This document shows, in pieces, positions 27,860-36,260 of a stretch of DNA of 64,000 nucleotides (the first letter of the stretch is position 1; each line of letters opens with the position of its first letter). The notes beneath the pieces are model-generated. The model was given only the letters and a program-made list of their open reading frames with translations. It had not been told where the DNA came from and ran no database searches. A program made the translations under genes and the position numbers. The stretch is from Pedobacter puniceum (GTDB lineage: Bacteria > Bacteroidota > Bacteroidia > Sphingobacteriales > Sphingobacteriaceae): assembly GCF_009674685.1 (NCBI RefSeq), contig NZ_WKJI01000003.1:248001-312000 (forward strand), given 5' to 3'.

Positions 27860-28675
27860 ATGAAACAATTAATACTTATAGCTTGTACAATGTTTTCCTT
27901 CGCCCAGTTGGCGCAGGCACAAGCAACAGATTCTATCGTTGTAAAGAAAGAAAAAAACGCCCAGGTAGAAATCAGTAAAGAGGGTGTAAATATCCATATA
28001 GGTAAAACAGATTCTACCAAGAAAGATAATAAAGGTAGTTTTCCAAAAGTAAGCTTTGGATTAAATATCGAGCATTTTGACATTGGTTTAAGTAAATATC
28101 ATAACGGTAGTGATTTTGGTTTTCCTTCTAGTTATGGTTTCTTAGAAAATAATACATGGAAAACTCATACCGTTGGTTTTGATTTACTACAATTTGGTGT
28201 AAGATTTAATTCTAATTTCAAAGTTGCTTTGGCCGGAGGTATAGATTGGAACCATATCAGATTAGAAAGAGATGTAACAATTAGACCAGATGCAGCAGTT
28301 TTAATCGCTGATCCTTCATCAGAAACTAATCTAAAGAAGAATAGATTTTCTAGCAGATATGTAAGAGTACCTTTATATTTTGAATATAGAAGCAATCAAG
28401 GTAAAGATGGAAAGAGATTTTCTTTAGTTGCCGGGCCAGAAGTTGGTTTCTTAATAGATGGTAAAGTGAAACAAAAGACTAATGGTGGTGAGAAAATTAA
28501 AGTTAAAGACGATTATAACTTTACCCAATTTAGATACGGAGCTAATGTTAGATTAGGTTATGGTGGTGCCGGTTTATTCTTTAAATACTACTTTAATGAT
28601 GTATTTGCAGATAATACAGCTCCTGGTTTAGAAGGCTATAAAAATCTTTCATTCGGATTAACCTTCGGATTCTAA
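27860..28675 (+). CDS. Outer-membrane beta-barrel protein
   Basis: 271 residues, signal peptide cleaved near AQAQA. After a short polar stretch (about 20-55) the chain alternates in amphipathic beta strands, rich in Gly and aromatics, and ends with LSFGLTFGF, a terminal-Phe barrel signature. PorT/OmpA-barrel-like size. It starts 6 nt after the membrane protein gene, so the sigma, membrane protein and barrel form one operon; the barrel is a plausible target or sensor of the sigma system. Confidence 0.75.
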   Translation: MKQLILIACTMFSFAQLAQAQATDSIVVKKEKNAQVEISKEGVNIHIGKTDSTKKDNKGSFPKVSFGLNIEHFDIGLSKYHNGSDFGFPSSYGFLENNTWKTHTVGFDLLQFGVRFNSNFKVALAGGIDWNHIRLERDVTIRPDAAVLIADPSSETNLKKNRFSSRYVRVPLYFEYRSNQGKDGKRFSLVAGPEVGFLIDGKVKQKTNGGEKIKVKDDYNFTQFRYGANVRLGYGGAGLFFKYYFNDVFADNTAPGLEGYKNLSFGLTFGF

Positions 28676-28699
28676 CCTTTAATAAAATGATGTGTATGT

Positions 28700-28728
28700 A
28701 AAGCCCCGTAATTGTTGCGGGGCTTTTT
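28700..28728 (+). terminator. Terminator of the ECF sigma operon
   Basis: AAAGCCCCG (28700-28708) pairs perfectly with CGGGGCTTT (28718-28726), then T. Confidence 0.9.
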
Positions 28729-28783
28729 GTTTAATTCTTTTTTTTACCGATGCGATGGTTATATTTACCGAGTAATCAAGAAT

Positions 28784-29755
28784 ATGGCTCCTTTAATAAC
28801 TGTTCATAATATCTATAAAAACTTTACAGATACGGCTCATTCTGGCGTTTCGGGAATTAATCTAGAAATTAATGAAGGTGAAATTATAAGTATTGTGGGA
28901 GAGAGCGGCAGTGGTAAAACAACTTTATTAAAGTTAATTTATGGTTATTTGATACCGCAAAAAGGCGAAATTCTTTTTGAAGGTAAACGCGTACTCGGGC
29001 CCACAGAAAAGCTGATACCTGGCCATGATGAAATGAAAATGGTTACACAAGAAGTTACCTTAAATCTTTATGCTAGGGTTTATGATAATATATCTTCTTT
29101 ACTTTCTAATACAGATTTAGAAGTTAAAAGAGATTTAACCATGCAAACCATGGAGTTTTTGAGGATAGACCATTTAGCGTATAAAAAAATTGTGGAGCTG
29201 AGCGGTGGCGAGCAGCAACGTGTTGCCATAGCAAGAGCTGTAATTACAGAGCCTAGGGTATTGTTGTTAGATGAACCTTTTAGTCAGGTTGATACTATTT
29301 TAAAGAAGCAATTAAGAGATGATATAGAGCGCTTAGCTCGTTTTTTGAAGATAACAGTCATTATGGTTTCTCATGACCCTAGTGATGGTTTATCACTATC
29401 AGATAAATTGGTGATTATAAAAGACGGAAAAGTAGTTAGAGAGGGTAAACCTCAGGATATTTATCACCAACCACAGCATGCTTATGTAGCTCAGCTCATT
29501 GGTAAAGCCAATATTTTGGAAGGTTTATCCTTTCTAGAGGATGGTAAATATGCTGTTTATCCGCAAGATGTTTTTGTAAATCAAGATGGGATGACTGCTA
29601 AAGTAAAATCAGTTCATTTTGGAAGCTTGTATCAAGAAGTAGAATATATAATTGAAGATAAAACCATCTTATCTTACGATTTTGATTTTATATCCTTATC
29701 CAAAGGAGATGAAGTAAATATCGCTTTTAAAAAGCTGATGAAACTAGATTCATAG
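28784..29755 (+). CDS. ABC transporter ATP-binding protein (PotA/FbpC-like)
   Basis: 323 residues from the ATG at 28784 (MAPLITVHN); the frame is open upstream to 28712 but that part overlaps the preceding terminator. Walker A GESGSGKTT, Q-loop VTQEVTL, signature LSGGEQQRVAIARA, Walker B VLLLDEPFSQVD, H-loop VSHDPSD. The last 90 residues form a TOBE-like regulatory domain as in polyamine, iron and molybdate importers. No permease or binding protein is next to it, so the substrate is unknown. Confidence 0.85.
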   Translation: MAPLITVHNIYKNFTDTAHSGVSGINLEINEGEIISIVGESGSGKTTLLKLIYGYLIPQKGEILFEGKRVLGPTEKLIPGHDEMKMVTQEVTLNLYARVYDNISSLLSNTDLEVKRDLTMQTMEFLRIDHLAYKKIVELSGGEQQRVAIARAVITEPRVLLLDEPFSQVDTILKKQLRDDIERLARFLKITVIMVSHDPSDGLSLSDKLVIIKDGKVVREGKPQDIYHQPQHAYVAQLIGKANILEGLSFLEDGKYAVYPQDVFVNQDGMTAKVKSVHFGSLYQEVEYIIEDKTILSYDFDFISLSKGDEVNIAFKKLMKLDS

Positions 29756-29776
29756 GTTTTTTTACGATCTCAACTT

Positions 29777-29874
29777 TTGCGCTCGTTTGCAACGAGTGCT
29801 TCATCTGGTTTAACGATTTCATCGTTATTTAATAAGTACTGCCTTTGCCACCTAAACCCGGTTGAAACGGCATC
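29777..29874. repeat. REP-like repeat, long copy A (left direct repeat of the RAYT element)
   Basis: 98 nt: a first stem-loop CTCGTT-TGC-AACGAG inside a 25-nt core (29777-29801), a second AACGAT-TTC-ATCGTT (about 29812-29826), and a 38-nt tail ending GGTTGAAACGGCATC. It matches copy D (31099-31196) over all 98 nt with about 6 substitutions and no gaps. Confidence 0.85.
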
Positions 29875-29880
29875 TTTTTC

Positions 29881-29935
29881 TTGCGCTCGTTTGTAACGAG
29901 TGCTTAATTGGTTTAACGATTAAATCGTTATTTCA
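29881..29935. repeat. REP-like repeat, short copy B
   Basis: The core stem-loop (29881-29905, one change from copy A) and the second palindrome AACGATTAAATCGTT (29915-29929). The second palindrome supplies the last codons and TAA stop (29920-29922) of the transposase. Same orientation as A, with 6 nt between the two; lacks the 38-nt tail. Confidence 0.85.
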
Positions 29936-30501
29936 TAAAAATCACTAAAGCTAGTATCAACTTTTATAACATCTAAAAGACCTTTTTCATTTAAGTAGTT
30001 TTTTGCAGAGCTGTATAAATATTCTTCAGGTAAATCTACAATTTCAGCTTTTACGGGATTGTTGTGTATATAATCTAGTTTTTGAGCTAGGGTATGATGA
30101 TTGAAACATTCAATAGCATGATAGCCATCTTGCCAAACTTTATAATCTTTTATCCTATTATTAAACTTAGCGTGGTAACTAAAGCGGTATAACATCCAAT
30201 CTCTTCTACTTTCATGCTCTGTCTCCATTATCTTGATGATTTCTTTATTAGTGAATTTTTTAAAATCTCTAACAAAGTCTGATAATAATAAAGGCTCTTT
30301 AATAGAAACTAGCAGGTGTAAATGGTTAGTCATTAAGCACCACGCATACAGTTCTAATCCTTTATTTTCTTGTGCGTATTTTAAAGAGTTGATGATGATT
30401 TTTTTATAGACTGGTCTAATAAATATATCTACCCAATCTACAACTGTAAAAGTTATAAAATGGATTAGATCTTGCGTTCTTACACGGTATTGATGCGACA
30501 T
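29920..30501 (-). CDS. REP-associated tyrosine transposase (RAYT, Y1/IS200-like)
   Basis: 193 residues, full length for the family. HUH motif H60-L-H62 in MTNHLHLLV; the probable nucleophile is Y144 in KLDYIHNNPVKAEIV, the conserved helix before NPV. RAYTs are single-strand nucleases that cut and join at REP palindromes. Both flanks carry REP-like copies: B overlaps the 3' end and C lies 59 nt upstream of the start. No ISxx ends are visible, as expected for RAYTs. The frame is intact, so the enzyme is probably functional. Confidence 0.92.
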   Translation of the reverse strand: MSHQYRVRTQDLIHFITFTVVDWVDIFIRPVYKKIIINSLKYAQENKGLELYAWCLMTNHLHLLVSIKEPLLLSDFVRDFKKFTNKEIIKIMETEHESRRDWMLYRFSYHAKFNNRIKDYKVWQDGYHAIECFNHHTLAQKLDYIHNNPVKAEIVDLPEEYLYSSAKNYLNEKGLLDVIKVDTSFSDFYEITI

Positions 30502-30534
30502 AGGTTTGATTTTAGTATCTAAATTTATTGAAAA

Positions 30535-30584
30535 TTCGATGAAATCGAAAGCCCATTTTAAGCACTCGTTGCAAACGAGCGCAA
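30535..30584. repeat. REP-like repeat, inverted copy C
   Basis: The 25-nt core at 30560-30584 is the exact reverse complement of the core of copy A. The adjacent second stem-loop TTCGATGAAATCGAA (30535-30549) differs from the A version in both arms in a way that keeps pairing. It lies just upstream of the transposase start. Confidence 0.82.
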
Positions 30585-30681
30585 GGGGAGAGATTTTAAT
30601 GTTAATTAGAAGTTATAGTTAATATTTTAATATTAATATTTTAATTTAGGAACTAATAATTATAGTATTTAATTTTGAAGA

Positions 30682-31089
30682 ATGAGGATTCATAAATTAA
30701 CAACAGAGAATCAATATAATTTGATAGAACTAATTTTGAGATTAGATAAGATAAATCTTGAGCTGTTTAAATCTGATGACGATTTAAAAGCATTATTAAA
30801 ATTTAATGAAGTGTTTCAGATAGATGTATCTCATTATGATGATTTTCATAGAAGGATATGTTATTTAAGAGTTGCAAAGGAAATTTATTTGTTAAAGATA
30901 AAATCTGATAATTACTATGTAGACTTTAGGCAACTTTTGAAGGATGTTAGATATTTAAATTTAAGCGGTAATGAAGATGTTCAAGAATTAATAGATGAGG
31001 TAATTAATAAAGACAATTTGATTCATTACAAAGTATTGTCAAAAAGTTATTCTTATTGGGGAGAAATTCAGAAGAGAATTATCTCTTAG
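30682..31089 (+). CDS. Unknown 135-residue protein inside the RAYT element
   Basis: Not recognised. A soluble, helical, charged protein rich in Leu, Ile, Lys and Asp with no signal peptide, membrane segment or cysteine cluster. The ATG follows a T/A-rich 90-nt stretch with many TTAATATT words. The stop codon lies 9 nt before repeat copy D. Composition is more AT-rich than neighbouring housekeeping genes, as expected for accessory DNA. It may be cargo of the element or the product of an unrelated insertion. Confidence 0.6.
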   Translation: MRIHKLTTENQYNLIELILRLDKINLELFKSDDDLKALLKFNEVFQIDVSHYDDFHRRICYLRVAKEIYLLKIKSDNYYVDFRQLLKDVRYLNLSGNEDVQELIDEVINKDNLIHYKVLSKSYSYWGEIQKRIIS

Positions 31090-31098
31090 TGCTAGAGC

Positions 31099-31196
31099 TT
31101 GCGCTCGTTTGCAACGAGTGCTTCATTTGGTTTAACAATTTCATCGTTATTTAATAACTACTGCCTTTGCCATTTAAACCCGGTTGAAACGGCATC
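31099..31196. repeat. REP-like repeat, long copy D (right direct repeat of the RAYT element)
   Basis: 98 nt, same orientation and length as copy A with about 6 substitutions. The 25-nt core (31099-31123) is identical to copy A; one arm of the second palindrome is changed (AACAAT for AACGAT). Downstream, 31197-31265 is a GC-richer stretch of unknown nature before the leuB terminator. Confidence 0.85.
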
Positions 31197-31276
31197 CCCA
31201 AAACGACCATCGGGAGTGGAGGGATATAGTGGAAAACGGGACTAGCGGGACAAAAATAATGACGCAACTGCTTTTC

Positions 31277-31305
31277 AAAAAAAACAGCCCCAATTTTTGG
31301 AGCTG
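31277..31305 (-). terminator. Terminator of the ilv-leu operon (after leuB)
   Basis: On the minus strand CAGCTCC (31305-31299) pairs with GGGGCTG (31291-31285), one G-U pair and a 7-nt loop, followed by eight T (31284-31277). Confidence 0.85.
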
Positions 31306-31320
31306 CTTTCTTTAGATTTT

Positions 31321-32379
31321 TTATACGTTTTTAGCTAACCAATCGCCAACTTCGCTGGTTTTGTAAGCTTTATTAGTTCCGGCTAAATCTTCTGTTACTA
31401 CGCCTTCTGCTAAAGATTTATTAACTACGTCTCTAATAGCTGCTGCTTCTGCGTGTAAGCCGAAAGCGTCTTCAAACATCATAGCGGCAGATAAAACGGT
31501 TGCCAATGGGTTTGCAATGTCTTTTCCGGCTGCTTGTGGGTAAGAACCGTGAATAGGCTCGTACAATGAAGTATGTAAGCCTTTAGACGCTGATGGCATT
31601 AAGCCCATAGAACCTGAAATTACAGAGGCCTCATCTGTTAAAATATCTCCAAAAAGGTTTTCGGTAATTAAAACATCGTAAGAGTTTGGCCACTGTACTA
31701 AACGCATAGCTACGGCATCAACAAACTCGTAACTAACGGTTACTTCTGGATAATCTTTTTCCATATCCTGTACGGTTTCTCTCCATAAACGAGAGCTTTC
31801 TAGTACGTTTGCTTTATCCACACAGCATAATTTTTTGCTACGTGTCATGGCTATTTCAAAGCCTAATTTAGCTAAACGCTGAATTTCTGCTCTGGTGTAT
31901 GTACAAGTGTCAAAAGCGGTGTTGCCATCGTCTTTTCTACCTCTTTCACCAAAGTAAATTCCGCCAGTTAGCTCACGTAAAATAATTAAATCTGTACCTT
32001 CTATGCGCTCTCTTTTTAACGGCGAGTTGTCTATTAAAGAAGGGAATGTAAAAGTAGGACGAACGTTTGCAAATAAGCCTAATTTCTGACGCATTTTTAA
32101 TAAACCTTGCTCTGGGCGAACTTTTGCTTTAGGGTCATTATCGTATTTTGGATGGCCAATAGCGCCAAATAAAACAGCATCAGCAGCCATACAAACTTCG
32201 TGTGTGCTATCTGGATAAGGCTCTCCGCACTCATCAATAGCGCAAGCACCTGTTAAAGCAGATGTCCAATTGATTTCGTGGTTAAACTTTGTAGCAACAG
32301 CATTTACTACTTTAACAGCCTGGTCTACAACCTCAGGCCCAATTCCGTCTCCCGCTAAAAGGGCGATATTTAATTTCAT
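31321..32379 (-). CDS. leuB: 3-isopropylmalate dehydrogenase
   Basis: 352 residues. Oxidises and decarboxylates 3-isopropylmalate to 4-methyl-2-oxopentanoate with NAD. Signature elements: LAGDGIGPEV at the N-terminus, LRELTGGIYFGERG, and VYEPIHGS-type SLYEPIHGSYPQAAGK near residue 275. It would also accept erythro-3-methylmalate if the neighbouring cimA-like enzyme makes citramalate. Last gene of the ilv-leu operon, 94 nt after cimA, with a terminator downstream. Confidence 0.96.
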   Translation of the reverse strand: MKLNIALLAGDGIGPEVVDQAVKVVNAVATKFNHEINWTSALTGACAIDECGEPYPDSTHEVCMAADAVLFGAIGHPKYDNDPKAKVRPEQGLLKMRQKLGLFANVRPTFTFPSLIDNSPLKRERIEGTDLIILRELTGGIYFGERGRKDDGNTAFDTCTYTRAEIQRLAKLGFEIAMTRSKKLCCVDKANVLESSRLWRETVQDMEKDYPEVTVSYEFVDAVAMRLVQWPNSYDVLITENLFGDILTDEASVISGSMGLMPSASKGLHTSLYEPIHGSYPQAAGKDIANPLATVLSAAMMFEDAFGLHAEAAAIRDVVNKSLAEGVVTEDLAGTNKAYKTSEVGDWLAKNV

Positions 32380-32402
32380 ATTTTTATTTAGTTTGTTCGT
32401 TT

Positions 32403-32469
32403 CTAGTTTGTTAGTTGGTTAGATTGTTTTATATCCGTTTTCAAGAGTTCTAACAAACTAACAACCTAA
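32403..32469 (-). repeat. Imperfect inverted repeat in the cimA-leuB spacer
   Basis: CTAGTTTGTTAGTTGGTTAG (32403-32422) is nearly complementary to 32450-32469 (about 17 of 20 positions), with a 27-nt loop. Both arms are built from degenerate TTAGTTTG words, like the leuD-leuC spacer. Confidence 0.65.
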
Positions 32470-32473
32470 CCAC

Positions 32474-33991
32474 CTAGATGATATTTAACATTTTTTGTGT
32501 TGCTTTAATGGCACATACGGTTTGGTCTGAGTCTAAACCGCGTGTTTTAAAGCTTTTTTTATCAGTTTCCCAAGTAATAATGGCCTCACAAAGTGCATCA
32601 GAATCACTTCCTGGCGCAATTCTTACAGCATAATCTATCAATTTTGGTAAGTGCAATTTCTTTTTAGCATATACCTTATTTAAAGCATTCATAAAGGCAT
32701 CAAACTGTCCATCGCCTTGTGCATTTTCTTCAAAATGCTCTCCTTCTATTGAAACTGAAATGGTTGCAGACGGACGTAAACCTTTAGCATGTGTTAGAAC
32801 GTATGATTGTACAGTAACTTTTTCTTCATACAGCTTACTATCTAGAACATCAGAAATGATATAAGGAAGGTCTTCTTTAGTAACCGTTTCCTTTTTATCT
32901 CCAAGTTCTATAACGCGTTGGGTAACCTTTTTTAAATCTTCATCATTAAGTTTTAAACCTAATTCTTGAAGGTTTTTTTCAATGTTGGCTTTGCCCGATG
33001 TTTTACCTAAAGCGTAAGTACGTTTTCTGCCAAATCTTTCTGGTAATAAATCGTTAAAATAAAGATTGTTTTTATTGTCGCCATCAGCATGGATACCAGC
33101 GGTTTGGGTAAATACATTGTCGCCAACAATAGGTTTATTTGCAGGTATTCTGATGCCCGAAAATGTTTCTACCAGTTTGCTCACTTTAAAAATAGAAGAT
33201 TCTTTTAATGAGATTTTTACCTCTGGCAGAAAATCGTTAATAACAGCTACAGCACTTGCCATTGGTGCATTTCCGGCTCTTTCACCCATACCATTTACGG
33301 TTAAATGTAAGCCATCTATACCTGCTTTTACAGCTTCCAGAACGTTGGCGGTACTTAAATCGTAATCATTATGAGCATGAAAATCAAAATGAACTTTAGG
33401 GTATTTTGATTTTAATTCGGCAATATATTCATACGTTTCTGAAGGCGTTAAAACACCTAAAGTATCTGGTAGAAGCACCCTTTTTACAGATTGCTGGCCA
33501 AGAAAGTCTAAAAACTGGAAAACATAGTCTTTAGAATTACGCATGCCATTACTCCAATCTTCTAAATAAACATTGGTTTCTATTTGGTTTTGAGTAGCCA
33601 AAGCTATAACTGCAGCAATTTCTTCAAAATGTTGCTCAGCAGTTTTTTTAAGTTGATGTGTTAAATGATTTAAAGAACCTTTGGTAAGTAAATTCTGAAC
33701 TTTAACACCAGCATTTAGCATCCAATTGATAGATACCCCATTATCAACAAAAGAAAGTACTTCTATACGATTGGTGTAACCGTTTTGGCTTGCCCAATCC
33801 ATGATGGTTTTTACAGCTTGAAATTCTCCATCTGAAACACGGGCAGAAGCAATTTCAACTCTGTCTACATGTAGTTCCTCCAGTAATAGCTGGGCAATTG
33901 TAAGCTTTTCAGAGGCGGAAAATGAAACTCCCGAGGTTTGTTCACCATCACGGAGTGTTGTATCCATTATTTCTATTTTCCTTTTTACCAT
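32474..33991 (-). CDS. cimA: Citramalate synthase homologue (LeuA-like, Leptospira CimA type)
   Basis: 505 residues: TIM barrel (about 1-320), linker, and C-terminal allosteric LeuA dimer domain (about 390-500). Catalytic motif DTTLRDGEQ at 10-18 with R14 and D15, metal motif FHAHNDYD, and GERAGN. Compared with LeuA in the same operon, it reads VDRVEIASARVS, NLLTKGSL and NVYLEDWSNG, the segments that in Leptospira citramalate synthase line a pyruvate-specific pocket (Leu, Leu and Tyr). Likely converts pyruvate plus acetyl-CoA to citramalate, entering isoleucine synthesis through LeuCDB. A second isopropylmalate synthase is the alternative. Confidence 0.8.
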   Translation of the reverse strand: MVKRKIEIMDTTLRDGEQTSGVSFSASEKLTIAQLLLEELHVDRVEIASARVSDGEFQAVKTIMDWASQNGYTNRIEVLSFVDNGVSINWMLNAGVKVQNLLTKGSLNHLTHQLKKTAEQHFEEIAAVIALATQNQIETNVYLEDWSNGMRNSKDYVFQFLDFLGQQSVKRVLLPDTLGVLTPSETYEYIAELKSKYPKVHFDFHAHNDYDLSTANVLEAVKAGIDGLHLTVNGMGERAGNAPMASAVAVINDFLPEVKISLKESSIFKVSKLVETFSGIRIPANKPIVGDNVFTQTAGIHADGDNKNNLYFNDLLPERFGRKRTYALGKTSGKANIEKNLQELGLKLNDEDLKKVTQRVIELGDKKETVTKEDLPYIISDVLDSKLYEEKVTVQSYVLTHAKGLRPSATISVSIEGEHFEENAQGDGQFDAFMNALNKVYAKKKLHLPKLIDYAVRIAPGSDSDALCEAIITWETDKKSFKTRGLDSDQTVCAIKATQKMLNII

Positions 33992-34038
33992 GTAAATGTT
34001 ATTTGTTGATGATTGTTATTTCTATAAATCTATTTTAG

Positions 34039-34074
34039 AAAACACACCTTCTATTTTTTTAGAAGATGTGTTTT
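34039..34074 (-). repeat. Strong stem-loop in the leuD-cimA spacer
   Basis: 15-bp stem with one mismatch (34039-34053 with 34060-34074), 6-nt loop. On the minus strand it ends in TTTT, so it could act as a partial terminator or an mRNA-processing or stability element between leuD and cimA. Confidence 0.75.
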
Positions 34075-34102
34075 AAATAAGTTTATTAAAAACAGTCTGT
34101 TG

Positions 34103-34699
34103 TTATAATGGAAGTTGCGTAGCAAATTCCTGAATTTCTGATTTTATGTTTTGTAGATAATCAATATCATCAAAACCGTTCATCATATTTTCTTTTTTGT
34201 ATGAGCTAATATCGAAGCTTTCTTGCTCTCCGGTTGTAGTTAAAGTAATGGTTTGTGCCGGAAGATTAATTTCTAATTCTGTTTTAGGGTTTGCCGCAAT
34301 AGCTTTAAATATTTTATCTAAAAACTCTGGACTAACCTGTACCGGTAAAACACCAATATTTAAACAGTTATTTTTAAAAATATCTGCAAAGAAGCTAGAA
34401 ACAACCGCTCTAAAGCCATAATCGTAAACAGCCCAAGCAGCATGCTCTCTTGATGAACCTGAACCAAAGTTTTTACCACCTACTAAAATTTTACCGCTGT
34501 AAGTTGGGTTATTAAGTACAAAATCTGGTTTAGGAGTATTATCTGGATTATATCTCCAATCTCTAAATAGGTTATCACCAAAGCCTACACGTTCTGTAGC
34601 TTTTAAGAAACGAGCTGGTATAATTTGGTCAGTATCAACATTCTCTATAGAAAGTGGAACTGCACTGCTTTTTAATATGTTAAATTTATCGTATGCCAT
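34103..34699 (-). CDS. leuD: 3-isopropylmalate dehydratase small subunit
   Basis: 198 residues, normal size. With LeuC isomerises 2- to 3-isopropylmalate (and citramalate to methylmalate in the pyruvate route). Motifs: NVDTDQIIPARFL near the N-terminus, and GGKNFGSGSSREHAAWA, the substrate-binding swivelling loop, near residues 75-91. Located 81 nt downstream of leuC, in the same operon. Confidence 0.96.
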   Translation of the reverse strand: MAYDKFNILKSSAVPLSIENVDTDQIIPARFLKATERVGFGDNLFRDWRYNPDNTPKPDFVLNNPTYSGKILVGGKNFGSGSSREHAAWAVYDYGFRAVVSSFFADIFKNNCLNIGVLPVQVSPEFLDKIFKAIAANPKTELEINLPAQTITLTTTGEQESFDISSYKKENMMNGFDDIDYLQNIKSEIQEFATQLPL

Positions 34700-34710
34700 T
34701 TTATTTGTTT

Positions 34711-34792
34711 TTAGTTTATTGGTTTGTTAGTTTTTAGTTTGTTAGATTAAACTTAGCGAACCAACTAACAACCTAATCATCTAACCAACTAA
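34711..34792 (-). repeat. Imperfect inverted repeat in the leuC-leuD spacer
   Basis: Left arm of TTAGTTT/TTGGTTTG words (34711-34748) faces a right arm of CCAACTAAC/ACCTAAT words (about 34759-34792) that overlaps the leuC stop. Same word family as the cimA-leuB spacer. Confidence 0.5.
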
Positions 34793-36190
34793 TTCTTCAA
34801 TTAATTCTCTAGGGTCTGTTACTTTACCTGTAACCGCTGCCGCAGCTGCTACTAGTGGGCTTGCAAGCATGGTTCTAGAACCTGGTCCTTGACGGCCTTC
34901 AAAGTTTCTGTTTGATGTACTTACTGCATATTTACCTGCAGGAATTTTATCATCATTCATAGCTAAACAAGCAGAACAACCTGGTTGGCGTAGTGTAAAA
35001 CCAGCCTCAGTTAAAATATCTAAAATACCTTCTTCTTTTATTTGAGACTCAACAATATGAGAGCCTGGTACTAACCAAACGGTTACATTTTCTGCTTTTT
35101 TTCTTCCTTTTACAACTGATGCAAAAGCTCTGAAATCTTCTATTCTACCATTAGTACAGCTTCCTACGAAAACATAATCAACAGGTTTGCCTATCATAGA
35201 ATCGCCTTCATTGAAACCCATATAGTTTAAAGATTTTTCATAAGTTTCTACACCACCTTCTACTTGCTCAGCATCAGGGATTTGGTTAGAAATACCAATA
35301 CCCATACCAGGGTTGGTACCATAAGTAATCATAGGTTCAATTTCAGAAGCATTATAAGCTAACTCTTTATCAAATACTGCATCAGCATCTGTTTTAAGGG
35401 TTTTCCAATATTCCATTGCTTTATCCCAAGCTGCACCTTTTGGTGTAAACTCACGACCTTGGATATAATTGAAAGTAGTTTCATCTGGAGCTATCATACC
35501 ACCACGAGCACCCATTTCTATACTTAGGTTACATACGGTCATACGGCCTTCCATACTCATTTTCTCGAAAACTTCACCAGCATACTCCACAAAATAACCA
35601 GTGGCGCCAGAGGTAGTTAATTTAGAGATGATGAATAAAGCAACGTCTTTAGGCGTAACACCTTTGCTTAAAGTACCGTTGATGGTGATTCTCATTTTCT
35701 TTGGTTTTGGTTGCATGATACATTGTGTAGAAAGTACCATTTCTACTTCAGATGTACCTATACCAAAAGCGATAGCACCAAAAGCACCATGTGTGGAAGT
35801 ATGCGAGTCGCCACAAACAATAGTTGCACCTGGTTGAGTAATACCGTACTCTGGTCCAACTACGTGAACAATACCATTTTTTTGATGACCTAAACCCCAG
35901 TGAGAAATACCATATTCTTTAGAGTTAGCCTCTAAAGCTTTCAGCTGATTAGCTGATAATGGATCTGCAACTGGTAAATGTTGGTTAATAGTAGGCGTGT
36001 TATGATCTGCCGTAGCAAAAGTACGTTCAGGATATAAAACTTTAATACCTCTGGTTTTTAATCCTAAGAAAGCTACCGGGCTAGTTACTTCATGGATTAA
36101 ATGACGATCGATAAATAAAACATCCGGACCGCCTTCTATCTTGCGAACCACATGTTTATCCCACACTTTGTCAAACAATGTCTTGCTCAT
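34781..36190 (-). CDS. leuC: 3-isopropylmalate dehydratase large subunit
   Basis: 469 residues, aconitase family. The three [4Fe-4S] cysteines are in [10 protein letters not shown] (about residue 345) and [13 protein letters not shown] (about 405-408). Substrate motif [22 protein letters not shown] near 127-148. Partner of leuD directly downstream. Separated from leuA by a 70-nt spacer that contains a stem-loop. Confidence 0.97.
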   Translation of the reverse strand: MSKTLFDKVWDKHVVRKIEGGPDVLFIDRHLIHEVTSPVAFLGLKTRGIKVLYPERTFATADHNTPTINQHLPVADPLSANQLKALEANSKEYGISHWGLGHQKNGIVHVVGPEYGITQPGATIVCGDSHTSTHGAFGAIAFGIGTSEVEMVLSTQCIMQPKPKKMRITINGTLSKGVTPKDVALFIISKLTTSGATGYFVEYAGEVFEKMSMEGRMTVCNLSIEMGARGGMIAPDETTFNYIQGREFTPKGAAWDKAMEYWKTLKTDADAVFDKELAYNASEIEPMITYGTNPGMGIGISNQIPDAEQVEGGVETYEKSLNYMGFNEGDSMIGKPVDYVFVGSCTNGRIEDFRAFASVVKGRKKAENVTVWLVPGSHIVESQIKEEGILDILTEAGFTLRQPGCSACLAMNDDKIPAGKYAVSTSNRNFEGRQGPGSRTMLASPLVAAAAAVTGKVTDPRELIEELVG

Positions 36191-36224
36191 CTTATTATAA
36201 TTTTATTTGTTTTCTAATCTTAAA

Positions 36225-36249
36225 GCCTTATCAATAATCTCGATAAGGC
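36225..36249 (-). repeat. Stem-loop in the leuA-leuC spacer
   Basis: GCCTTATC (36225-36232) pairs with GATAAGGC (36242-36249), 9-nt loop. On the minus strand the stem is followed only by TTTAAG, so it is a weak terminator at best. Confidence 0.65.
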
Positions 36250-36260
36250 AAATTTAAATT

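Larger units (their letters stand above)
29777..31196. mobile_element. RAYT/REP element bounded by 98-bp direct repeats
   Basis: A 1.42-kb unit: long repeat A, short repeat B in tandem, a tyrosine transposase on the minus strand, inverted repeat C, an unknown 135-residue gene on the plus strand, and long repeat D in the same orientation as A. RAYT transposases are usually found among the palindromes they mobilise. Whether the whole block moved as one unit, or grew by repeat insertion around a resident RAYT, cannot be told here. Confidence 0.65.

Noticed and set aside
29777-31196. Repeat cluster as a CRISPR array
   Set aside because: Only four copies, irregular spacing and orientation, internal palindromes, and a RAYT gene within; no cas genes.
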